A stretch of 64,000 nt of DNA from Elusimicrobiales bacterium (GCA_031082205.1 JAVHLJ010000001.1:62001-126000), one strand, 5' to 3'; shown: positions 32,369 through 42,483, counted from the first letter of the stretch. Notes: a model not told the origin generated them from the sequence alone. Translations and numbers: made by a program.

Positions 32369-33904
32369 GTGATGCCTAAAAAAATAGCGGTCATCGGGGC
32401 GGGGCCGGGAGGCCTCACCGCGGCCATGATACTGGCGGCGCGGGGCTTCGACGTCACCGTCTTCGAGGCGAAGGACCGGGTGGGGGGGCGCAACGCGGAA
32501 CTGCGGCTGGGAGAGTTCCGCTTCGACACCGGCCCGACCTTCCTGATGCTCAATTTCATCCTGCGCGAGATGTTCGAGGAGGCAGGGCGCAACATAGACG
32601 ATTACCTCTCCTTCACCCGGCTGGACCCGATGTACCGGCTGGTCTTCGACGACAGGGACCTGAGGCCTTCGGCCGACCCGGCCAGGATGCGCGCCGAGAT
32701 AGCCCGGGCCTTCCCGGGGGAGGAGGCCGGCCTGGACCGGTTCCTCGCCGACGAGAAGGCCCGTTTCGACAAGCTTTTCCCCTGCATACAGAAGGATTAT
32801 TCCTCGCTCGGCTCGCTGTTCAGCCTGCCGCTGCTCAAGGCCGCACCTTACCTGGACATCGGCAGGTCGGTCTTCGACGTGCTGGGCAAATACTTCCGCA
32901 GCGACAAGCTCAAGCTGGCCTTCACCTTCCAGGCCAAGTACCTGGGCATGTCGCCCTGGGACTGCCCCGGCTTCTTCACCATGCTCTCCTACATAGAGCA
33001 CGCCTACGGCGTCTATCACGTTCAGGGCGGGCTCAACGCCATCTCCGCGGGCATGGCCAGGGCCGCCGAGGCCAACGGGGCGAAGATAAGGCTCTCCTCG
33101 CCGGTGCGGCGCGTGATAACCGAGGGCGGCGCCGCGCGGGGAGCGGAGCTCCGGAGCGGCGAGGTCTTCCGCTGCGACGAAGTGGTCATAAACGCCGACT
33201 TCGGCCACGCCATGACCACTCTCTTCGAGAAGGGCGCCCTCTCCAAGTATTCCCCGGAGAAGCTGCAGGCCCGGGAGTTCTCCTGCTCCACCTTCATGCT
33301 CTACCTGGGCGTGGACAAGGTCTACGCCGGCCTGCCGCATCACACCATCGCCTTCGCCGCCGACTACCGCGCCAACGTGGAGGACATCTTCCGCCGCAAG
33401 GCGCTCTCCGGCGACGTCTCCGTCTACGTGCAGAACGCCTCGGTCACCGACCCGACCCTGGCCCCGCCCGGCAAATCGACGATATACATACTGGTCCCGG
33501 TGCCCAACCTCGACGGCGGCACGGACTGGGCCGCGGAAAAGCCCCGCCTGCGCGAACTGGCGCTGCGGCTGGCCGAGGAGCGGGCCGGCTTCGCGGGCCT
33601 GCGCAACCACATACAGGCCGAGCGCGTCATAACCCCGGCCGACTGGCGCGACGAGTACGGCGTGTACAAGGGCGCCACGTTCAACCTCTCCCACAAGCTG
33701 AGCCAGATGCTCTACCTGAGGCCGCGCAACAAGTTCGAGGAACTGCGCAACTGCTGGCTGGTCGGCGGCGGCACCCATCCCGGCAGCGGCCTGCCCACCA
33801 TCTACGAGTCGGCCCGCATAACCTCCAACCTGCTCTGCCGCGAGCACGGCGTGCCCTTCAGCGAGCCGTCCTTCCTCGGCGAAAAGCGGGAGGTGAAAGC
33901 TTGA
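32369..33904 (+). CDS. CrtI-family phytoene desaturase/carotenoid oxidoreductase
   Basis: IAVIGAGPGGLTAAMILAARGFDVTVFEAKDRVGGRN; C-terminal VGGGTHPGSGLPTIYESAR. Confidence 0.9.
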   Translation: MMPKKIAVIGAGPGGLTAAMILAARGFDVTVFEAKDRVGGRNAELRLGEFRFDTGPTFLMLNFILREMFEEAGRNIDDYLSFTRLDPMYRLVFDDRDLRPSADPARMRAEIARAFPGEEAGLDRFLADEKARFDKLFPCIQKDYSSLGSLFSLPLLKAAPYLDIGRSVFDVLGKYFRSDKLKLAFTFQAKYLGMSPWDCPGFFTMLSYIEHAYGVYHVQGGLNAISAGMARAAEANGAKIRLSSPVRRVITEGGAARGAELRSGEVFRCDEVVINADFGHAMTTLFEKGALSKYSPEKLQAREFSCSTFMLYLGVDKVYAGLPHHTIAFAADYRANVEDIFRRKALSGDVSVYVQNASVTDPTLAPPGKSTIYILVPVPNLDGGTDWAAEKPRLRELALRLAEERAGFAGLRNHIQAERVITPADWRDEYGVYKGATFNLSHKLSQMLYLRPRNKFEELRNCWLVGGGTHPGSGLPTIYESARITSNLLCREHGVPFSEPSFLGEKREVKA

Positions 33905-35376
33905 AAGGGGCAGCGGTCGCCAGGGCCAGGGCGGCCTCGGCGCGGCTGCGCATGGCCGGGCCCGGGGCGCGCGCGGAGCTGCTTCGGCGGCTGCGGCTGG
34001 CCATGGTCGCGGACCTCGACGGGCTCGCTGGCGACATCGTCCGGATCACCGGCAAGCCGCGCGCCGAGGCGCTGATGAGCGAGATCTACCCGGCCCTCGA
34101 GCTGCTCCGCTATTACGAGAAGGAGGGGGGCCGTATCCTCTCGGCGCGGGCGAGGCCTACGCCTTTCTTCTTCTCCGGCTCCCGCTCCCGCGTGGAATAC
34201 AGGCCCTACGGGGCCGTGCTGATAATCGGCCCGTTTAATTTCCCGTTCCAGCTGACCTTCGTGCCGGCCATTACCGCCCTGGCCGCGGGCAACGCGGCGG
34301 TGGTCAAGCCGTCCGAACTGGCCCCCGGCACCGGCGCGCTGCTGGAGCGGCTCTTCGCCGCCGCCGGCGCCGACCCCGACCTGCTCATCGTCAGGGAGGG
34401 GGGCAGGGACGAGGCCGCCGCACTCGTTTCGGAAGGCCCCGACAAGGTCTTCTTCACGGGCGGAGCGGCGGGCGGCCGGGCAGTCATGAGGCTCTGCGCG
34501 GAAAAGGCCGTCCCTCTTTGCCTGGAGCTCGGCGGCAAGTCGCCGATGCTGGTCTTCGCCGACGCCGGGCTGGAGCGCGCGGCGCAGGGCGCCGCCTACG
34601 GGGCCTTCTGCAATTCGGGACAGGTCTGCGTCTCCGTCGAGCGCATCCTCGTCCAGCGGGCCGTTTACCCGGATTTCCTGGCGGCCTTCAAAAGAGCCGC
34701 CCTCGCGGTCCGTCCGGGCGGCGCCGACGGCGACTACGGGCCGATGATATCGGAGGACAAGGCGCGGGCCGTCATGGCCATGGCGCGCGAGGCCGCCGAC
34801 GGCGGCGGGGAACTCGTCACGCCGCTGAGATACGAGGACGGACTGCTTTACCCCGTGATAGTGGCAGGCCCGCCGCCCGGCTGCCGGCTGATGAACGAGG
34901 AGATCTTCGGCCCCGCCGCGGCCGTACTGCCTTTCGATACCGAGGAAGAGGGGATAGCGCTGGCCAACGCCCATCACAGCGGCCTGGCGGCCAGCGTCTG
35001 GACAAGCGACCGGGAGCGGGCCGCGAGAGTCGCGGCCGCCCTGGACGCCGGCTCGATAAGCGTCAACGACGTAATAAGGCAGGTGGGCAGCCCCTACCTG
35101 CCTTTCGGCGGCGTCAAATCCAGCGGCTTCGGGCGCTATCACGGGCCGGAGGGCCTCCTGGAGTTCTCCCGCGCGGTGTCGGTGATGGAGAACTTCTCCG
35201 GGACGCCTTCGGAAGCGAACTGGTTCCCTTACGGCGCGGAACTCTACGGCGCCATGAAGGATTCGATGACGGCCCTCTTCGGGACTTTCTCTCCGGGGGC
35301 GTGGCGCAGGGCCCTGGGGGCCGCGCGGAAGATAAAGGAAAGGGTGAACAGGGGGAAAGATAATGACCGGGACTAA
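33901..35376 (+). CDS. Aldehyde dehydrogenase family protein
   Basis: IIGPFNFPFQL, FFTGG, LELGGKSPM (catalytic Glu), FCNSGQVCVSVER (catalytic Cys), ISVNDVI..PYLPFGGVKSSGFGRYHG. Confidence 0.93.
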   Translation: MKGAAVARARAASARLRMAGPGARAELLRRLRLAMVADLDGLAGDIVRITGKPRAEALMSEIYPALELLRYYEKEGGRILSARARPTPFFFSGSRSRVEYRPYGAVLIIGPFNFPFQLTFVPAITALAAGNAAVVKPSELAPGTGALLERLFAAAGADPDLLIVREGGRDEAAALVSEGPDKVFFTGGAAGGRAVMRLCAEKAVPLCLELGGKSPMLVFADAGLERAAQGAAYGAFCNSGQVCVSVERILVQRAVYPDFLAAFKRAALAVRPGGADGDYGPMISEDKARAVMAMAREAADGGGELVTPLRYEDGLLYPVIVAGPPPGCRLMNEEIFGPAAAVLPFDTEEEGIALANAHHSGLAASVWTSDRERAARVAAALDAGSISVNDVIRQVGSPYLPFGGVKSSGFGRYHGPEGLLEFSRAVSVMENFSGTPSEANWFPYGAELYGAMKDSMTALFGTFSPGAWRRALGAARKIKERVNRGKDNDRD

Positions 35377-36856
35377 AAGGGCGACGGTGATAGGAGCGGG
35401 CATCGGCGGTCTGGCCGCGGCGGTATCGCTGGCCTGCGAAGGCTGGTCGGTCAAAATTTTCGAAAAGAACAAGGGCCCGGGCGGCAAGCTCAACCAGCTG
35501 GAGAAGGACGGCTTCCGCTTCGACCTCGGGCCGTCCATCCTGACGATGCCGCAGATCTTCCGCGACCTTTTCGCGCGCGCGGGCAGGCGGATGGAGGACT
35601 ATGTCGCCATAGAGGAGCTGCGGCCCCACTGGCGCAACTTCTTCGAGGGCGGCTTCACTTTCGACTTCACTCCGGACTCGCGCCTGATGGAGGCGGAACT
35701 CAGGAAATTCCCCGACGGCGGGCGCGGCTTCCACTCCTTCCTGGAATACTCCCGGCGGCAGAGCCTGCTGACGGAGGAGGGCTATTTCAGGTACGGCTAC
35801 GACGACCTGGGGGAGATGCGCGCCGGCTACGGCAGCCTCAAGGCCCTGCTGGGCTTCGACTGGGCGCGCTCGATGGACGCGGGCGTTCGCAGGCACGTGA
35901 AGGACCCGCGCCTCGTGGACGCGCTCAACTACTTCATCAAGTACGTCGGGTCCTCGCCCTACGACGCCCCCGGCACCATGAACCTGCTGCCGCACGTTCA
36001 GTTCGGCTACGGGCTCTGGTACGTCACCGGGGGCATGTACCGGATGGCGCTGGCGCTGGAGCGGCTGGCCAGGGACAAGGGGGTCGAGATAAGCTACGGC
36101 GTCCGGGCCGAGGCCCTGGAAAGGGGAGGGGCGGGCGTCTCCGCCGTGCGGCTGGAGGGCGGGGGGCGCTGCGAGGCCGACGCGGTGGTCTCGAACATGG
36201 AAGTGATACCGGCCTACCGGGAGCTGCTGGGCGAGGACGAAAGCTTCATGCGGACCCTGGACAAGTTCGAGCCGGCCTGCTCGGGGCTCGTCATCGACCT
36301 GGGAATAAAGGGCTCCTATCCGCAGCTGGCCCATCACAATTTCTTCTATTCCGGTTCGCCGCGGGAGCATTTCGACGCGGTCTTCAGGAAGAAGGAACTG
36401 TCCTCCGACCCCACGATCTACCTGGTCGCGCCCTGCGTCACCGACCCGTCGGCGGCGCCGCCCGGCTGCTCGGTGCTAAAGATACTGCCGCATATACCGC
36501 ACATAAGGGACGAGAAGCCCTATACCCGCTCCGATTACGCCGCCTTCAGGGACGTGACGCTGGCCAAGCTGGAGCGGATGGGCCTGACCGGCCTGCGCTC
36601 GCGGATAATGACCGAGGACCTGCTGACGCCCGACGACATAAAGGCGATGTACAATTCCAACAAGGGGTCCATATACGGCGTGGTCTCGGACCGGAAAAAG
36701 AACGGGGCTTTCCGCGCGCCCAAGCGCAGCGCCAGGTACCCCAACCTCTTCTTCGCAGGGGGCAGCGTCAATCCAGGCGCCGGTATGCCCATGGTGGCGC
36801 TCTCGGGGATGCTCGCCTGCGACATGCTGACGGGGAAGATAAAGGAGCCGGCGTGA
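35363..36856 (+). CDS. CrtI-family phytoene desaturase/carotenoid oxidoreductase (second)
   Basis: VIGAGIGGLAAAVSLACEGWSVKIFEKNKGPGGKL..FRFDLGPSILTMP; C-terminal FFAGGSVNPGAGMPMVALSG. Confidence 0.92.
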   Translation: MTGTKRATVIGAGIGGLAAAVSLACEGWSVKIFEKNKGPGGKLNQLEKDGFRFDLGPSILTMPQIFRDLFARAGRRMEDYVAIEELRPHWRNFFEGGFTFDFTPDSRLMEAELRKFPDGGRGFHSFLEYSRRQSLLTEEGYFRYGYDDLGEMRAGYGSLKALLGFDWARSMDAGVRRHVKDPRLVDALNYFIKYVGSSPYDAPGTMNLLPHVQFGYGLWYVTGGMYRMALALERLARDKGVEISYGVRAEALERGGAGVSAVRLEGGGRCEADAVVSNMEVIPAYRELLGEDESFMRTLDKFEPACSGLVIDLGIKGSYPQLAHHNFFYSGSPREHFDAVFRKKELSSDPTIYLVAPCVTDPSAAPPGCSVLKILPHIPHIRDEKPYTRSDYAAFRDVTLAKLERMGLTGLRSRIMTEDLLTPDDIKAMYNSNKGSIYGVVSDRKKNGAFRAPKRSARYPNLFFAGGSVNPGAGMPMVALSGMLACDMLTGKIKEPA

Positions 36857-38463
36857 AGCTCTCCCGCCTCTTCGGCAGGGGGGACTTCTCCGGCTTCTGG
36901 GCGCTGCTGGCCGACAACCTGGCCAATATCGTCATCATCGCCGGCGTCTGCAAGGGCGTATTCCGGATGCCCGACGAGGTGGTCTTCGGCAGGATAGTGC
37001 CCGGCATCGGCGCGGCGCTGGTGGCCGGCACCGCGGCCTACGCCTGGATGGCGATGAGACTGGCGGAAAAAGAAAAGCGCGACGACGTCACCGCCCTGCC
37101 CTACGGCATCTCGACCCCCATCATGTTCGTCTATCTCTTCGGGGTGATGGGGCCGGTCTATTTCAAGACCGGCGATCCGGTGGCCGCCTGGCAATGCGGC
37201 ATAGCGGCGGCTTTCATCGGCGGCCTGCTGGAGATGGCAGGCGGCCTCGTCGGCCCCTGGATAAAGCGCCATACCCCGCGCGCCGGGATGCTGGGGACCC
37301 TGGCCGGCATCGCCATCGTCTGGATAGCCGTCATCCCGTTCGCCGAGATCATGGAGCACCCGCTCATCGGCTTCGTCTCTCTTTCCATAGTCCTCCTCGG
37401 ACTGGTCGCCGGGGTTCGGCTGCCCTTCGGGCTGCCGGCGGGCCTGGCGGCCATACTGGCCGGCACGGCGGTAGCGCTGGCCACCGGGGCCTCCAAGGTT
37501 TCCGCGGCGGGCGTCGGCTTCCACCCGCCGCTGCTGCTGCCCGGAGACCTGATGGCCGGCCTGAAGATAATAATGAACAACCCGGCTATAATAGCGGTGA
37601 TACTGCCGATAGAGATCTACAATTTCATAGAGACCATGAACAATGTCGAGTCGGCCGAGGCCGCCGGCGACAGGTACCCGGTGCGCCGGACCCAGGTCAT
37701 CGACGGGCTGGGCACGATAGTCGGCGGGCTTTTCGGCTCGCCTTTCCCGACTACCGTGTATATCGGCCACCCGGCGTATAAGCGCCTGGGCGCGCGCAGC
37801 GGCTACGCGCTGGCCGTCGGCGCCGTTCTCTTTCTCGCCTCGGTCTCGGGCCTGGTCAATTTCCTCTACGGCCTGATCCCCGTGGCTGCCGTGGCGCCCA
37901 TACTCGTCTTCGTCGCCATGATAATAGCGGCGCAGGCGTATATCTGCGTGAAACCCTCGCACGCGCTGGCCGTCTCCATCGCCCTCGTGCCCCACGTGGC
38001 CGACCTGGTCTACAAGCAGGTCAGCGGGGCCATGAGCGGCGTCGGCGGCTACGCGGCCGGGCTCGGCGCGGCGGGCGGGACGGGAGAATTCCTGTCAGGC
38101 CTGGCCGCCGGCTCCGTGCCGCAGGCGCTCAAAGACCACCTGCTCGCCACCGGCGGCCTTCACCTGGCCGGGCTCGCGGCGCTGAGCCAGGGGGCGATAA
38201 TCTCGGGGCTTCTCTGGGGCGCGATATGCGCCTCGCTCATAGACTGCCGCTACGCGGCGGCGGCCTGGTTCTCGGCCGCGGCCGCCGCGCTGGCCGGGGG
38301 GGGATTCATACACTCCGCGGCGGCCGGGCTCAACCTCTCCTCTCCTTTCTTCTGGTCCTACCTGCTGATGGCGGTACTCTTCGCGGCCTGCGCCAGGCTC
38401 GGGCTGAAATGCCACCTGGACGATTTCTCGGAGATGATGCTGGGGAAGGCGAAGAACTGCTAG
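36853..38463 (+). CDS. Multispanning permease, NCS2 xanthine/uracil-permease-like
   Basis: About 12 hydrophobic segments; NLANIVIIAGVCKGVF, ALPYGISTPIMFVYLF, GGLFGSPFPTTVYIGHPAYKRLGARSGYAL. Confidence 0.72.
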   Translation: MKLSRLFGRGDFSGFWALLADNLANIVIIAGVCKGVFRMPDEVVFGRIVPGIGAALVAGTAAYAWMAMRLAEKEKRDDVTALPYGISTPIMFVYLFGVMGPVYFKTGDPVAAWQCGIAAAFIGGLLEMAGGLVGPWIKRHTPRAGMLGTLAGIAIVWIAVIPFAEIMEHPLIGFVSLSIVLLGLVAGVRLPFGLPAGLAAILAGTAVALATGASKVSAAGVGFHPPLLLPGDLMAGLKIIMNNPAIIAVILPIEIYNFIETMNNVESAEAAGDRYPVRRTQVIDGLGTIVGGLFGSPFPTTVYIGHPAYKRLGARSGYALAVGAVLFLASVSGLVNFLYGLIPVAAVAPILVFVAMIIAAQAYICVKPSHALAVSIALVPHVADLVYKQVSGAMSGVGGYAAGLGAAGGTGEFLSGLAAGSVPQALKDHLLATGGLHLAGLAALSQGAIISGLLWGAICASLIDCRYAAAAWFSAAAAALAGGGFIHSAAAGLNLSSPFFWSYLLMAVLFAACARLGLKCHLDDFSEMMLGKAKNC

Positions 38464-38486
38464 GGGGCGGAGCCGCGTGAAAAGAA

Positions 38487-38512
38487 AAGGCCCGCTGGCG
38501 CGGGCCTTTTTC
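38487..38512 (+). terminator. Rho-independent terminator
   Basis: AAGGCCCGC-tggc-GCGGGCCTTTTT. Confidence 0.85.
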
Positions 38513-38539
38513 ATTCGGCGCGGCGGATCCCGTGGACCG

Positions 38540-39040
38540 TCAATAAACGGCTTCCTGCTTCTGCAGCCTGGCGTTAAGGACCTTGGCCCGCAGCAGCCGC
38601 AGGTAAGCCTTGTCGGAACCGCCGACGACCGTTACCATTATCTCCATGGACTCGCTTCCCAGCAGCGGTTCGTCCCAGGCGAAAGGCCTGTCGTAAAGGA
38701 CCTCTCCTTTCTCGCCGCTCAGAACCAGCCGACCCTTGAAGGAGCGCAGCGTGCGCGTGGACAGGTTCTGGAAGTGAAGGAAAAGCCTGAGGCCGAACTT
38801 GTCGCCCTCCACGACGTTCTGCTTGCGCAGGAACTGCACCATGACAGGCACGGCAGGCTCTTTCTGTATCACCGGCGCGGCGGCACCGCCGGCCGGGCGC
38901 GTCCCCTCCAGGGCCGTGACCCTGGTCTCAAGGCGCTGAACGCGCACTTCCACCCCGCGAACCCGCTCTTCCGTCACCTGGGCGAAAGAGGTGGGGACCC
39001 AGAGCAGGACCAGCGGCAACGCCGGCAGGATAATCCTCAT
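38540..39040 (-). CDS. Hypothetical exported protein with short coiled-coil
   Basis: Signal peptide MRIILPALPLVLLWVPTSFA; VEVRVQRLETRVTALEG heptads. Confidence 0.6.
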   Translation of the reverse strand: MRIILPALPLVLLWVPTSFAQVTEERVRGVEVRVQRLETRVTALEGTRPAGGAAAPVIQKEPAVPVMVQFLRKQNVVEGDKFGLRLFLHFQNLSTRTLRSFKGRLVLSGEKGEVLYDRPFAWDEPLLGSESMEIMVTVVGGSDKAYLRLLRAKVLNARLQKQEAVY

Positions 39041-39092
39041 AAATCAAATTATACCAGGAAAGACGGTTTTTTCCAGCGGAACAGGCCGGGGA

Positions 39093-40235
39093 TCAGGGAC
39101 GCTTGGCCCCGGCGAAAAGGCGGTCGAACTCGGCGCCGAAGACATGCACGTAATACGGCTCCGTGGTGAATATCGTGTTCTCGGTGTTGTTGTTCTCGGC
39201 CATGTTGGTCCAGTTATGGGCCCCGTTTATCAGCAGGGCCCCGTCGAGTACCGCGAACTTGTTGTGCATCTGGCCGCGCTCGGTCCTGCCGCCGGAGAAG
39301 CGCAGGTCGAAACGGCTCTTCAGGGCTTCCTGGAAGAAAGGGAAACTGGAGCCGGCATTGTGCATGAGCTTTACCGTTACTCCGCGCGCCGCGGCGCGCT
39401 TGAGGGCCTCCATGACGGGCTCGGAGGTGAGGGTGAACATGGCGACCTTGATCTCCGAGCGGGAGGCGTCGAGGGCCTTTATTATAGCGGCCTCGGTGCC
39501 GCCGCGGGGGGAGAAGGCGTAGCGCGGGAGATAGGCGCCGTTGAAATAGAGCGAAGGGGAAGGGTCGGCCGGGACGGGCCCGGCCGGGGGCGCCTGGGCG
39601 TCGGGGCTCGAGGCCAGGCGGGACTGGTTCCACATCCACTCGAAGTTGGCCTGGTAGCCGGCGATCGTGTAAGGATCGTAGATGAACATCATGTTCTCGT
39701 GGCTGGCGGACTCCGCAAAAAAGGTCCAGTTGGCCGAGCCTGTCTGCAGGCCGACCCCGTCGAATATGGCGTACTTGTTGTGCATCGCCCCGCTGCGGCC
39801 GCGGCCGTTCATGACGCGGACGTCCATGCCCGCGTCCAGCAGGCGCTGTATGTCGGCGTTGCGCTTGGGGAAAACGTGCTTCGCGTCCAGGACCACGCGG
39901 ACCCGTACGCCGCGGTCGCGGGCGGCGATCATGGCGTTCACGACTTCGGAGAGCTGCAGGTTGTAGAGGGCCACGTCGAGCGTGGCGTGAACGGTGTTTA
40001 TGGCGCGGACCAGCACCGGCGTGATGGCCGTCTCTTCGGAGAAAAGATGATAGGGCAGCCCGGTATGGTCGAAGCGCGCCTTCGCGGCGGCGGGGGGCAG
40101 GTCGCGCAGCGGGGAAAGGAACGGGACTTCGGCGGCCGACAGGGCGTCCAGGGCGAAGCCGGCGGAGCGGGCGGGCGGGGAGAAAAGGGAGACCTGGAAG
40201 AGGGCGACGAGCAGGGTTATGGCGGTTTTTATCAT
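39093..40235 (-). CDS. Exported phospholipase D-like protein (two HKD motifs)
   Basis: MHNKYAIFDGVGLQTGSANWT and MHNKFAVLDGALLINGAHNWT; signal peptide. Confidence 0.9.
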   Translation of the reverse strand: MIKTAITLLVALFQVSLFSPPARSAGFALDALSAAEVPFLSPLRDLPPAAAKARFDHTGLPYHLFSEETAITPVLVRAINTVHATLDVALYNLQLSEVVNAMIAARDRGVRVRVVLDAKHVFPKRNADIQRLLDAGMDVRVMNGRGRSGAMHNKYAIFDGVGLQTGSANWTFFAESASHENMMFIYDPYTIAGYQANFEWMWNQSRLASSPDAQAPPAGPVPADPSPSLYFNGAYLPRYAFSPRGGTEAAIIKALDASRSEIKVAMFTLTSEPVMEALKRAAARGVTVKLMHNAGSSFPFFQEALKSRFDLRFSGGRTERGQMHNKFAVLDGALLINGAHNWTNMAENNNTENTIFTTEPYYVHVFGAEFDRLFAGAKRP

Positions 40236-40368
40236 GTATAGATTCTACGTATGGCGGAGCGCCGCCGTATCGGGCATAGGTCCCGGTCCCGGCGGCTATT
40301 TCGGCCTATGCCCGGCTGGGACCATCGGCATGTGACAGGGAGCCTCCGCTTTACTATAATCGTTCTGC

Positions 40369-40842
40369 ATGGCAACCGAAGAACCGGGCATAAAAGTAGC
40401 CCGCGTCGCAGGCGAGGACGCCTCCTGGCGCAGGGCCTTCAAGGCTTTCTACGCCGACTGCCCGCGCCCGGACAGGCGCGGGGCGGAGCACGCCTATTTC
40501 GCGGCCTGGGCGGGCCGGAAGCTGGCTGGCCACAGCGAGATCTATTTCGACGGCGAACGCTGGGTCATGGACGGCCTGAGGGTGGCCGCGGAGTTCAGGG
40601 AAAGGGGCATCGCGAAGCGCCTGACGGCGGCCCGGATACGCTACGCTACGGAGCGGGGGGCTAAAGAGATCTGGTACGCCTGCGACGACGGCAACCTGGT
40701 CACCATCTGCTGCCACCTGCGCTTCGGCTTCAAGAAAGTGTGCCCGGCCGGCCACTCCTGCAACGCGGCCACGGCCCACTGGTACAGGCTCAAGGTCACG
40801 AAGAAACTTCTCAGGGACCTGGAGTCCCTAGCGCCCGCCTGA
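40369..40842 (+). CDS. GNAT-family N-acetyltransferase
   Basis: MDGLRVAAEFRERGIAKRLTAARIRYATERGAKEIWYACDDGN; preceded by GTGACA-N17-TATAAT. Confidence 0.8.
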   Translation: MATEEPGIKVARVAGEDASWRRAFKAFYADCPRPDRRGAEHAYFAAWAGRKLAGHSEIYFDGERWVMDGLRVAAEFRERGIAKRLTAARIRYATERGAKEIWYACDDGNLVTICCHLRFGFKKVCPAGHSCNAATAHWYRLKVTKKLLRDLESLAPA

Positions 40843-41877
40843 CGAAAGTTCCTCCGCCGGGTCCTTTACCGTGGAGTTGAGAAGGGCCAGCAGCATGGCC
40901 GCCACGATGGGGCCGAATATAACTCCCAGAATACCGAACATCCTTATGCCGGCGAAGATGGAGACCAGCGCCAGCAGCGGGTGCATGTCGCCGCTCCCCT
41001 TCATCACTATCGGGCGCACGACATTGTCCGTAAGCCCGGCTATCACCGCTACCACGCCCATCCCGGCCAGGCCCAGAATGGAGCCGGCGAAATACAGGTA
41101 GACCGCCCCCGCCAGGCATACCGGCGCGCTGCCGAGTATGGGGATCCATGAAAATATGAAGGTAGCGCCTCCCGCCAGGAAGATCCCGGGAATATCCAGC
41201 AGCCAGAAGCCGGCCATCACCACCAGGGCCTGGGCGGCGGCCGCGGCCGAGGTGGCCCAGACCGTCGAGGCGGCCGTGGCACGGAAAGAGGCCGTCAGGC
41301 GCGCCCGTAGTTTCGCCTCCATCGGCACCCTGGCCGTCAGCCAGTCCGCGAAAACGCCGCCCTCGACGAGGAGGAAGAACCAGGTCAGCATCGCCAGGGC
41401 GATCTTGAGCGCCATCTCGGGCAGGGCCGCCGCCTGCACCAGTATCACCTTGCTGAGGGCGCCGCCGGCGCTGGCCAGGAACTGCCGGCCCTTTTCCTGC
41501 AGTTCGGCGGGGTCCTGAACCGCCCAGCGCAGCGGCTTGAAGGAGAGGAACATATCGGCCGCGGAGGCGAGGAAACCGGCGCCCCTCTCGCCCGAAAGAT
41601 AATTAGCCAGAGCGATGCCCTGGTTTATAGCCGCCGCCGCGAAGCCTACCAGCGGCCCGATTATGGCGAGCAGTATGATAAGCATCGAGAGAGCGGCGGC
41701 CGTCCTGGGGCCCGCGCCCCGGCCGGCGAAGAACTCGTGCAGGGGCCGCGTCAGTATGGCCAGCAGCACGCCCATGAGGAGCGTGACAAGGTAAGGCCAG
41801 ACCATCACAGTGAATATCGAAAGGAATACCAGTATGAGGACCGGCAGGGTAAAGGAAGAAGTTCTCATCTCATTCAC
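40828..41877 (-). CDS. AI-2E family transporter
   Basis: 349 aa polytopic; AALSMLIILLAIIGPLVGF, AGVRMFGILGVIFGPIVAAMLLALLN-type C-terminal motif. Confidence 0.88.
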   Translation of the reverse strand: MNEMRTSSFTLPVLILVFLSIFTVMVWPYLVTLLMGVLLAILTRPLHEFFAGRGAGPRTAAALSMLIILLAIIGPLVGFAAAAINQGIALANYLSGERGAGFLASAADMFLSFKPLRWAVQDPAELQEKGRQFLASAGGALSKVILVQAAALPEMALKIALAMLTWFFLLVEGGVFADWLTARVPMEAKLRARLTASFRATAASTVWATSAAAAAQALVVMAGFWLLDIPGIFLAGGATFIFSWIPILGSAPVCLAGAVYLYFAGSILGLAGMGVVAVIAGLTDNVVRPIVMKGSGDMHPLLALVSIFAGIRMFGILGVIFGPIVAAMLLALLNSTVKDPAEELSSGGR

Positions 41878-42421
41878 GAAGCGCCTCCCCGGCCCCGGCG
41901 GGCCGGCCGTAAAAACCCAGTATCATTCCGAGAGCCAGCGACCAGACGGCCGCCAGTCCTATCCTGAAATCCTCGGGGAGCGTGAAGGTGACGGTATGCG
42001 CCGGCACCCAGAACCAGAGCAGCGACAGCAGGGCCTTGTCGATGCCGCCCCAGTTGCGCCGGCCGTCTATGGCGTTGTCGATCAGGCGGTGGACGATGAC
42101 CAGGAAGGGCCCGAACTGCAGGTTCATGGAGAGCGAGACCGCGAACGCGAAGGCGAAGGGGCCGAGTTCCGCCGGGAGCAGGCCCCTCGCGGAAAGGCCG
42201 GCCACGAAGGCCGTGAAACCGGCGAAAGCGTATTTTATGAAGACGGCAAGTACCGACCAGCCCAGGGCCTTGAGAAGCGCGACGCGGGGCGGGAAGGGAA
42301 CGAAGAAGCGGCGCTCGCGCATCCAGGCCGCCGCGGCCTCCCCCAGCGTCCCGAGGACGGCGAACTGGAGGATGGCGCTGAGGAAAGGGTTATCCCTGAC
42401 GAAAGAGACGTACGCGTCCAT
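41870..42421 (-). CDS. Hypothetical membrane protein (possibly Mpv17-like)
   Basis: 183 aa, several hydrophobic segments; FLSAILQFAVLGTLGE, SLSMNLQFGPFLVIVHRLID. Confidence 0.55.
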   Translation of the reverse strand: MDAYVSFVRDNPFLSAILQFAVLGTLGEAAAAWMRERRFFVPFPPRVALLKALGWSVLAVFIKYAFAGFTAFVAGLSARGLLPAELGPFAFAFAVSLSMNLQFGPFLVIVHRLIDNAIDGRRNWGGIDKALLSLLWFWVPAHTVTFTLPEDFRIGLAAVWSLALGMILGFYGRPAGAGEALRE

Positions 42422-42440
42422 AGGCAGATTTTACCAATAA

Positions 42441-42465
42441 AAAGGCCCGCCGTCGCCGGCGGGCC
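42441..42465 (-). terminator. Rho-independent terminator of the 42484-43560 gene
   Basis: Minus strand GGCCCGCCGG-cgac-GGCGGGCCTTTTTATT. Confidence 0.8.
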
Positions 42466-42483
42466 GCGGCGCGCTCCGCCGCT

